Source: Rhodospirillales bacterium
GTDB lineage: Bacteria > Pseudomonadota > Alphaproteobacteria > Rhodospirillales > Defluviicoccaceae
Length of the DNA stretch: 6,424 nt
Assembly: GCA_030622775.1 (NCBI GenBank)
Contig: JAUXFS010000113.1
Coordinates: forward strand, 1-6,424
Direction of reading: 5' to 3'
Made by a program: the position numbers and the translations under genes. The notes under the pieces were generated by a model. That model did not search any database. It saw nothing but the letters and a program-made list of their open reading frames with translations, and was not told where the DNA came from. Position 1 is the stretch's first letter. Every line of letters starts with the position of its first letter. This document shows, piece by piece, positions 1 to 4,526 of this stretch.

Positions 1-1
1 G

Positions 2-1549
2 TCATGACGTCGACGCCCTCGCGGCGGAAGTGCCGCGATCGCCGCCGCGATCACCCAGGAGCCGGGCCTCGAGCCGGTCGACGGTGCCCTGGGAGACATG
101 CAACCCCAGTTTCGAACGCCGCCACAGGATGTCCTCGGCGGTGCGCGCCCATTCCCGGCGCACCAGGTAGTCGACCTCGGCCTCGTAAAGGCCGTCGCCG
201 AGGTCCTCGCCCAGATCGGCGAGGCCGCCGGCATCGCCGACAAGCTCCCTCGCCAGGGTGCCGTAAGCACGGGCGTAGCGGTGCGCGAGGTCCGACGGCA
301 ACCACGAATGGGTTCGCCGGAATTCGGAGAGAAAGCCTTCAAAATCAGCGTTGTCGATGTCGCCGCCGGGAAGCGGCGCATGGCTCGACGTCCACGCCGG
401 CTTGTCGATACCGAGTACCGGCGTCAATTTGTCGACGACCTCCTCCGCCAGCTTGCGGAAGGTCGTGAGCTTGCCGCCGAATACCGAGAGGATCGGCGCG
501 CCGTCGGTATCGAGATCCAGGAGGTAATCCCGGGTGACGGCCGAAACGTCGTCGGCGTCGTCATCGACCAGCGGGCGTACGCCCGAGTAGCTCCAGACGA
601 TGTCGTCGGGGGAGATCTTGTTGCGGAAAAAGCGATTGGCGAGATCGCACAGGTAGCGCATCTCGTCGTCGGTGATCTCGACCGCCGCCGGATCATCGTC
701 GTAGTCGAGGTCGGTCGTGCCAATGAGCGTGTACTCGCGCTCGTAGGGGATCGCGAAGACGATTCTCTTGTCCGTGTTCTGAAAAATGTAGGCGTCCTCA
801 TGGTCGAACAGCTTCGGCACGACGATGTGGCTGCCCTTGACCTGGCGGATGTTGAGATGACGCTCGAGCCGAACCGCGTCATCCAGGAACGCCGCCACCC
901 AAGGTCCCGCCGCATTGACCAGGCAGCGGGCTCGGACGGAGCTTTCGCTGCCGTCGATCGTCGAACGCAGTGTCGCCCGCCATTGATCGCCATCACGCCG
1001 CGCCGACACGCACCGGGTGCGCGTACGGATGTCGGCGCCGCGCTCGGCCGCGTCCATCGCATTGAGAACGACAAGCCGGGCGTCGTCGACCCAGGCGTCG
1101 GAATACATGAAGCCTTTGGTGAGTTCGGAGACCAGGGGCGTGCCGGCGGGATGGTTGCGCAGATCGACGCCCCGCGAACCCGGCAGAAGTTTGCGTTTGC
1201 CCATGTCCAGGTGATCGTACAGAAGCAACCCGAGGCGGATCATCCATGCCGGCCGCAGGGTGGGAACATGCGGCATAACGAAGCGTAGCGGCTTGACGAT
1301 GTGCGGCGCCGCCCGCAACACCACCTCGCGTTCGGCAAGCGCCTTCGACACCAGGCGAAACTCGTAGTACTCGAGATAGCGAAGACCGCCGTGAATCAGT
1401 TTCGAGCTGGCGGAGGACGTGTGGCTGGCGAGGTCGTCCTGCTCGCACAGCAACACGGAGAGGCCGCGACCCACTAAATCTCTGGCGATTCCGACGCCAT
1501 TGATGCCGCCGCCGATCACCAGCACGTCCAACTGGCGATCTTCCGCCAA
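2..1549 (-). CDS. glpD: Aerobic glycerol-3-phosphate dehydrogenase (FAD, quinone-linked)
   Basis: This enzyme oxidises sn-glycerol-3-phosphate to dihydroxyacetone phosphate at the cytoplasmic membrane and passes electrons through FAD to quinone. The 515-residue protein is close to E. coli GlpD (501). The N-terminal dinucleotide-binding motif GGGINGVG is at residues 13-20 and the acidic residue ending the second strand is E36. The family signature SSKLIHGGLRYLE is at 48-60. The C-terminal GlpD-type helical domain includes the segment AEDILWRRSKLGLH. The start is TTG at 1547-1549: an in-frame TAA lies seven codons upstream, a GGGGAGGGG ribosome binding site sits just before the TTG, and any later start would cut the FAD-binding strand. 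The last 15 or so residues (GDRGGDRGTSAARASTS) look like an unconserved tail. The stop is intact at 2-4. The gene lies downstream of glpR on the same strand and probably has its own GlpR-controlled promoter. Confidence 0.96.
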   Translation of the reverse strand: MAEDRQLDVLVIGGGINGVGIARDLVGRGLSVLLCEQDDLASHTSSASSKLIHGGLRYLEYYEFRLVSKALAEREVVLRAAPHIVKPLRFVMPHVPTLRPAWMIRLGLLLYDHLDMGKRKLLPGSRGVDLRNHPAGTPLVSELTKGFMYSDAWVDDARLVVLNAMDAAERGADIRTRTRCVSARRDGDQWRATLRSTIDGSESSVRARCLVNAAGPWVAAFLDDAVRLERHLNIRQVKGSHIVVPKLFDHEDAYIFQNTDKRIVFAIPYEREYTLIGTTDLDYDDDPAAVEITDDEMRYLCDLANRFFRNKISPDDIVWSYSGVRPLVDDDADDVSAVTRDYLLDLDTDGAPILSVFGGKLTTFRKLAEEVVDKLTPVLGIDKPAWTSSHAPLPGGDIDNADFEGFLSEFRRTHSWLPSDLAHRYARAYGTLARELVGDAGGLADLGEDLGDGLYEAEVDYLVRREWARTAEDILWRRSKLGLHVSQGTVDRLEARLLGDRGGDRGTSAARASTS

Positions 1550-1554
1550 GGTCG

Positions 1555-1564
1555 GCCCCTCCCC
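1555..1564 (-). promoter_or_regulatory. Ribosome binding site of glpD that fixes its TTG start
   Basis: On the minus strand GGGGAGGGG precedes the TTG codon by about six bases. An in-frame TAA at 1568-1570 rules out a longer protein, so this site and the TTG define the start. Confidence 0.7.
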
Positions 1565-1588
1565 GTGTTACTGAGCTATTGTTTTTGG

Positions 1589-1619
1589 CGGTCGCCCGCG
1601 AACCTAAACGGTCGCCCGC
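1589..1619. repeat. 11-bp direct repeat CGGTCGCCCGC, 20-bp period
   Basis: CGGTCGCCCGC occurs perfectly at 1589-1599 and again at 1609-1619, so the two copies start exactly 20 bp apart, about two helical turns. They lie between the likely glpD promoter and its ribosome binding site, in the untranslated leader if the promoter call is right. The role is unknown: a protein-binding pair or a chance local duplication. Confidence 0.6.
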
Positions 1620-1645
1620 ATGAAGGAAGAACTGTCAGGCAAATC

Positions 1646-1673
1646 AGTTTACGGCTGTACGGCGGTTTTGCAA
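1646..1673 (-). promoter_or_regulatory. Candidate sigma-70-type promoter of glpD
   Basis: On the minus strand TTGCAA (1668-1673) is separated by 16 bp from TAAACT (1646-1651). Each matches the consensus at four of six positions. The -35 element overlaps the ATTTTCGATTT block of the putative GlpR site, as expected for repression by occlusion. Transcription would start near 1638, giving a leader of roughly 90 bases. The match is moderate and other promoters are possible. Confidence 0.3.
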
Positions 1674-1697
1674 ATCGAAAATGCCGGCGGGCGAAAG
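1672..1697 (-). promoter_or_regulatory. Putative GlpR operator upstream of glpD
   Basis: Read on the minus strand, this is CTTTCG, ten bases, then TTTTCGATTT. The same layout, with one base different among the 16 fixed positions, occurs before glpK at 2583-2608. A further TTTTCG in the opposite orientation (1698-1703) forms a CGAAA-GT-TTTCG palindrome at 1692-1703, and AAACGAA at 1715-1721 may be another half-site. Directly repeated TTTCG-like half-sites are known for DeoR-family regulators. Assignment to GlpR is inferred from gene context. Confidence 0.55.
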
Positions 1698-1742
1698 TTT
1701 TCGGACTCAAAGGCAAACGAACGCAGGCGGACCTCGCCGGGT

Positions 1743-2513
1743 TCACTCGACCGCTTCCGCCACCTCCACTTCGACCTCGGCCACCCGAAGGGTTTCCAGC
1801 ATCGCCGTGGGCGGCGGTCGATCGGTGATCAGGATGTCGATCTGCGACAGGTGCCCGAGGCGGACCATCGCGCTGCGGCCGAACTTGGTATGGTCGGCGA
1901 CCAGCAACAGCTCGCGGGCGTTGGCGATGATCGCCTGAGCCACGCGCACCTCCCGGTAGTCGAAGTCGAGGAGCGCGCCGTCGGTGTCGATCCCCGATAT
2001 GCCGATGACGCCGAAGTCGACCTTGAACTGGTTGATGAAGTCGATCGTCGCCTCGCCGATGATCCCGCCGTCGCGGTTGCGCACCGCGCCGCCGGCGATG
2101 ATGACCTCGAACGCGGGATTGCCGGAGAGAATTTGGGCTACGTTCAAGTTATTGGTAATAATGCGTAAATTGTGGTGGAGCAGCAGCGCCTTGGCGACCT
2201 CCTCGGTGGTCGTGCCGATATTGATGAACAGCGAGGCCTGATCGGGGATCCGTCTCGACGCTTGCTGGGCGATCCGCTGTTTCTCTTCCAGGCACATGAC
2301 CTGCCGGGACCGGTACGAGAGGTTCTCGACGCTCGACGGCAGACCGGCGCCGCCATGATAGCGCCTGAGAAGCGCCTGTTCGCAAAGCTGATTGATATCG
2401 CGGCGAATGGTCTGCTGGGTGACCGAGAAACGACTGGCCAGCGCGTCGATGCCGACGAACCCCTGTCGGCGGACGAGGTCGATGATCTCTTCCTGTCGCT
2501 GGTTCAGGTTCAC
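1743..2513 (-). CDS. glpR: DeoR-family glycerol-3-phosphate regulon repressor
   Basis: This is a cytoplasmic DNA-binding repressor expected to release glp promoters when glycerol-3-phosphate binds. The 256-residue protein matches E. coli GlpR (252) in size and layout. The N-terminal winged helix-turn-helix (about residues 6-56) contains FSVTQQTIRRDINQL followed by RRYHGGAGLPSS. The sugar-phosphate-sensing DeoR C-terminal domain (about 75-230) carries NIGTTTEEVA, TNNLNVA, AGGAVRNRDGGIIGEAT, GISGIDTDGALLDFDYREV and DHTKFGRSAM, very similar to E. coli GlpR as I recall it. The start chosen is GTG at 2511-2513, because MNLNQRQEEIIDLV is the normal N-terminus of the family and AAGGGGA lies about ten bases upstream. 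The frame stays open as far as 2711, but that extension lies in the control region and lacks family similarity. The gene is divergent from glpK and 193 bp upstream of glpD. The E/V-rich tail (VEVEVAEAVE) is unremarkable. Confidence 0.94.
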   Translation of the reverse strand: MNLNQRQEEIIDLVRRQGFVGIDALASRFSVTQQTIRRDINQLCEQALLRRYHGGAGLPSSVENLSYRSRQVMCLEEKQRIAQQASRRIPDQASLFINIGTTTEEVAKALLLHHNLRIITNNLNVAQILSGNPAFEVIIAGGAVRNRDGGIIGEATIDFINQFKVDFGVIGISGIDTDGALLDFDYREVRVAQAIIANARELLLVADHTKFGRSAMVRLGHLSQIDILITDRPPPTAMLETLRVAEVEVEVAEAVE

Positions 2514-2561
2514 CGCCCGTTGGTCCCCTTTTTCTCGTCGCGCCGCTGCCGCGCACGAAGC

Positions 2562-2590
2562 ATCATATCCTATGTTGCGAGTTTTTCGAA
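2562..2590 (-). promoter_or_regulatory. Candidate sigma-70-type promoter of glpR
   Basis: On the minus strand TATGAT (2562-2567, five of six consensus positions) lies 17 bp from TTCGAA (2585-2590, three of six). The -35 element falls inside the putative GlpR operator, which would give autoregulation. The start site would be near 2555, about 40 bases before the GTG start codon. Confidence 0.4.
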
Positions 2591-2597
2591 TTCGCAA
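2575..2597. repeat. Inverted repeat TTGCGA-N11-TCGCAA in the glpR-glpK control region
   Basis: Perfect 6-bp arms at 2575-2580 and 2592-2597 are separated by 11 bases. The element overlaps the TTTTCG direct repeats and an internal CGAATTCG palindrome (2587-2594). It could be part of the GlpR operator or the site of a second dimeric regulator. Confidence 0.45.
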
Positions 2598-2608
2598 ATT
2601 TTCGATTT
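2583..2608 (+). promoter_or_regulatory. Putative GlpR operator between glpR and glpK
   Basis: This is TTTTCG, ten bases, then TTTTCGATTT, so the half-sites repeat directly with a 16-bp period. The same pattern lies before glpD at 1672-1697, in the same orientation relative to the structural gene. An extra TTCG at 2591-2594 sits between the half-sites. It overlaps the likely glpR -35 element and lies about 100 bp before the glpK start, so it could control both divergent genes. Confidence 0.55.
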
Positions 2609-2636
2609 CAGACACGCGTACCGAGGAGGTTTGCGC

Positions 2637-2642
2637 TATAAA
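2637..2642 (+). promoter_or_regulatory. Candidate -10 element for glpK
   Basis: TATAAA matches the sigma-70 -10 consensus at five of six positions and lies 67 bp before the glpK start. No recognisable -35 hexamer is found at 16-18 bp upstream, so this promoter would need an activator or the call is wrong. Confidence 0.25.
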
Positions 2643-2694
2643 TTGTTCCTGCGAACGCCCGGCCGCGACAGCCCCGTTGGCCGGCAACAAATCC

Positions 2695-2704
2695 AAAGGG
2701 GAGG
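2695..2704 (+). promoter_or_regulatory. Ribosome binding site of glpK
   Basis: AAAGGGGAGG ends five bases before the ATG at 2710. This supports 2710 as the start rather than the longer in-frame opening that runs back through glpR. Confidence 0.75.
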
Positions 2705-2709
2705 ACGCC

Positions 2710-4203
2710 ATGCCAGGTTCCCGTCATATCCTTGCCATCGACCAGGGCACCACCAGCAGCCGGGCGATCGTGTTCGACGAGGCCGGCAACCCGGTGGCGA
2801 GGGCGCAACGCGAGTTTCCCCAGATCTATCCGAAGGGCGGCTGGGTCGAGCACGATCCGGAAGATATCTGGTCGACGACCGTCGCCGTCTGTCGCCACGT
2901 GCTCGACGAAATCGGCCGCAAGGGCGGCGAGGTCGCGGCCGTCGGCATCACCAATCAGCGCGAGACCACCGTGATCTGGGACCGGGCGACCGGAGATCCG
3001 GTGTACAACGCCATCGTCTGGCAGGACCGGCGCACCGCCGACGTCTGCGCCCGTCTCAAGGCCGACGGCCGCGAGGCGATGGTGACCGAGCGTTCGGGGC
3101 TGGTCGTCGACCCCTATTTCTCGGCGACCAAGGTCGCGTGGATCCTCGACAATGTCGCCGGCGCGCGCCGGCGGGCGGAACGGGGCGAGCTCGCCTTCGG
3201 CACCATCGACTGTTTCCTTCTGTGGCGTCTCACCGCCGGGCGGACCCACGCCACCGACGCCTCCAACGCATCGCGCACCATGCTCTACAACATCCACGAC
3301 AACGCCTGGGTCGACGAGCTGCTGCGGATGTTGCGGATCCCGCCGTCGATGATTCCGGAGGTCCGGGACTCGTCCGGCGATTTCGGCGCCACCGACGCCC
3401 ACCAACTCGGCCACGCCCTGCCGATCGCCGGCGTCGCCGGCGACCAGCAGGCGGCGACCATCGGCCAGGGGTGCTTCGCGCCGGGAATGATCAAGAGCAC
3501 CTACGGCACCGGCTGCTTCGTCGTGCTCAACACCGGTAGCGAACCGGTGCCGTCGAACAACCGGCTGCTGACCACCATCGCCTACCGGCTGGGCGGCCGG
3601 ACCACCTACGCCATCGAGGGGTCGATCTTCATCGCCGGCGCCGCCGTCCAGTGGCTGCGCGACGCGCTCGGCATCATCAAGAGCGCGCCGGAGACCGAGG
3701 CGCTCGCCCGCTCGCTCGCCGACAACGACGGCGTCTATCTGGTCCCGGCGTTCACCGGCCTCGGCGCGCCGCACTGGGATCCGGATGCCCGCGGCGCCAT
3801 CTTCGGGCTGACCCGCGACGCCGGCGCCGCCCATCTCGCCCGCGCCGCCCTCGAGGCGGTGTGCTACCAGACCCGCGACCTGTTCGAGGCGATGGCCGAG
3901 GACGGGGTGCGGCCGACCGGGCTCCGGGTCGACGGCGGCATGGTCGGCAACGGCTGGATGCTCCAGTTCCTCGCCGACATCCTCGCCATCCCGGTGGACC
4001 GCCCGGCGGTGACCGAGACCACGGCGCTCGGCGCCGCCTATCTCGCCGGCCTCCATGCCGGGGTCTACGGCTCGCTCGACGACCTGACCACCCACTGGCG
4101 GCGGGAGGCGCGTTTCGAACCGACGATGACCGCCGACACCCGCGACCGGCTGCTCGCCGGCTGGACCCGGGCGATCGAGCGGACCCGCGCCGCCGCGCCG
4201 TGA
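2710..4203 (+). CDS. glpK: Glycerol kinase
   Basis: GlpK phosphorylates glycerol with ATP to sn-glycerol-3-phosphate, trapping it in the cytoplasm. The 497-residue FGGY-family protein (E. coli 502) begins with the phosphate-binding ILAIDQGTTSSRAIVFD (residues 7-23). Glycerol-contacting residues are R84 and E85 (ITNQRETT), W104, Y136 and the catalytic D245 with Q246 (GVAGDQQ). The ATP-domain motifs TYGTGCF (264-270), PAFTGLGAPHWDP (346-358), ARGAIFGLTR (360-369) and LRVDGGMVGN (405-414) are intact. The allosteric loop before D245 reads AHQLGHALPIAG (230-241), where E. coli has GGKGGTRIPISG, so the arginine equivalent to E. coli R236 is alanine. The EIIA-Glc contact segment is also changed (PTMTADTRDR at 471-480). 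Classical feedback by fructose-1,6-bisphosphate or EIIA-Glc is therefore doubtful. The gene diverges from glpR and converges with ipdC. Confidence 0.97.
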   Translation: MPGSRHILAIDQGTTSSRAIVFDEAGNPVARAQREFPQIYPKGGWVEHDPEDIWSTTVAVCRHVLDEIGRKGGEVAAVGITNQRETTVIWDRATGDPVYNAIVWQDRRTADVCARLKADGREAMVTERSGLVVDPYFSATKVAWILDNVAGARRRAERGELAFGTIDCFLLWRLTAGRTHATDASNASRTMLYNIHDNAWVDELLRMLRIPPSMIPEVRDSSGDFGATDAHQLGHALPIAGVAGDQQAATIGQGCFAPGMIKSTYGTGCFVVLNTGSEPVPSNNRLLTTIAYRLGGRTTYAIEGSIFIAGAAVQWLRDALGIIKSAPETEALARSLADNDGVYLVPAFTGLGAPHWDPDARGAIFGLTRDAGAAHLARAALEAVCYQTRDLFEAMAEDGVRPTGLRVDGGMVGNGWMLQFLADILAIPVDRPAVTETTALGAAYLAGLHAGVYGSLDDLTTHWRREARFEPTMTADTRDRLLAGWTRAIERTRAAAP

Positions 4204-4210
4204 GCCGGCG

Positions 4211-4256
4211 CCGGTTTTATACCGGTGAGCCCATGGCTCACCTGAATTCCCTCAGG
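4211..4256. repeat. Chain of three overlapping hairpins after glpK
   Basis: CCGGT-TTTAT-ACCGG (4211-4225) shares two bases with GGTGAGCC-CAT-GGCTCACC (4224-4242), which shares two bases with CCTGA-ATTCCC-TCAGG (4241-4256). All arms are perfect. The 8-bp middle stem is the strongest and lies 20 bases after the glpK stop, so it may slow or end glpK transcription or protect the mRNA 3' end. There is no T-run after it. Confidence 0.5.
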
Positions 4257-4264
4257 CGCCGGGC

Positions 4265-4280
4265 GCGGACGTCCGTCCGC
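4265..4280. repeat. Inverted repeat GCGGAC-GTCC-GTCCGC
   Basis: Perfect 6-bp arms are separated by four bases. It is one of the run of palindromes in the convergent gap, and its role is unknown. Confidence 0.4.
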
Positions 4281-4319
4281 TTGGCTATCCTCGCTGCGCT
4301 GCGGGCGCGCACTTGCGCT

Positions 4320-4361
4320 TGCCAGCAAGCCGATGAAGCGATCTTCACCGGCTTGCTGGTA
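4320..4361. repeat. Long hairpin, 17-bp stem with one mismatch, CGAT loop
   Basis: CCAGCAAGCCG (4322-4332) pairs with CGGCTTGCTGG (4349-4359). After one A-C mismatch, TGAAG (4334-4338) pairs with CTTCA (4343-4347) around a CGAT loop. A G-T and a T-A pair at 4321/4360 and 4320/4361 can extend the base. It is the most stable structure in the window and is nearly symmetrical, so it could act on transcripts from either side as a bidirectional terminator or RNA-stabilising structure. It may equally be a dispersed palindromic repeat. Confidence 0.65.
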
Positions 4362-4373
4362 TCAGAGTCCGGC

Positions 4374-4526
4374 TCAGACCTCGGCGAGGGCGAAATGCAT
4401 CACCGCTGCCGACAAGACCCTCGCCCGCTTGCGGGAGAGGGAGGGGCCCGCGCAGCGGGAGGGTGAGGGCTCATCGCCGCCGCCACGACGGCCGACGTCA
4501 ATGACTGCCGGTATCAGACCTCGGCG
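4374..4526. repeat. 13-bp direct repeat TCAGACCTCGGCG flanking 127 bp
   Basis: Perfect copies lie at 4374-4386 and 4514-4526, 140 bp apart. The second copy is the reverse complement of the last codons and stop of ipdC (ending AEV). GGTATCAGA is also repeated just outside (4358-4366 and 4510-4518), so the first copy looks like the 17-bp sequence of the second with 12 bases inserted. This fits a local duplication, or an insertion that duplicated its target, at the 3' end of ipdC. Confidence 0.6.
4418..4469. repeat. CCCTC...GAGGG palindromic intergenic repeat
   Basis: CCCTCGCCCGC (4418-4428) pairs with GCGGGAGAGGG (4431-4441) with one mismatch and a two-base loop. A second small hairpin CCCGC-GCA-GCGGG follows (4447-4459), and the closing GGGTGAGGG (4461-4469) can also pair with the opening arm. 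This nested layout resembles CCCTCTCCCGC-type palindromes that I recall as dispersed between genes in alphaproteobacteria. The family assignment is from memory. Confidence 0.55.

Larger units (their letters stand above)
4204..4513. other. Palindrome-rich gap between convergent glpK and ipdC
   Basis: This 310-bp stretch has no gene I can support. It contains several inverted repeats (CCGGCGCCGG at 4205-4214, and arms at 4211-4225, 4224-4242, 4241-4256, 4265-4280, 4307-4318, 4320-4361 and 4418-4469) and a 13-bp direct repeat pair. None is followed by a clear T-run, so any termination for the two converging genes would be by hairpins without a good U-tract or by Rho. The density suggests accumulated dispersed repeat elements. 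Confidence 0.6.

Noticed and set aside
98..1288. Long open frame on the plus strand opposite glpD (396 codons)
   Set aside because: It is antisense to a gene with clear GlpD signatures. Long antisense frames are expected in GC-rich codon usage, and the translation has no recognisable motif.
2624..2630. Perfect Shine-Dalgarno AGGAGGT in the glpR-glpK gap
   Set aside because: No start codon follows at a workable distance in a sensible frame, and it lies upstream of the likely glpK -10 element, so it is probably chance.
2514..2711. 66-codon N-terminal extension of glpR
   Set aside because: DeoR/GlpR proteins begin a few residues before the helix-turn-helix. The extension covers the probable promoter and operator and overlaps the glpK start.
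2608..4095. Long open frame on the minus strand opposite glpK (495 codons)
   Set aside because: It is the mirror of GC-rich glpK codons, rich in G, E, V and R, with no family motif, and it runs through the glpK promoter region.
4233..4466. Small open frame starting ATGGCTCAC after glpK (77 codons)
   Set aside because: The start lies in a hairpin loop, the ribosome binding site is weak, and the frame runs through several palindromes including the CCCTC repeat. It is more likely repeat DNA read as protein.
4374..4513. Pseudogene fragment of a second decarboxylase ending in ALAEV
   Set aside because: Only the 13-bp end repeat is shared with ipdC. The rest of the segment shows no similarity to the decarboxylase, so a short duplication explains it better.
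4204..4513. CRISPR array or tRNA in the convergent gap
   Set aside because: The palindromes differ from each other, are not regularly spaced, and do not form a cloverleaf.
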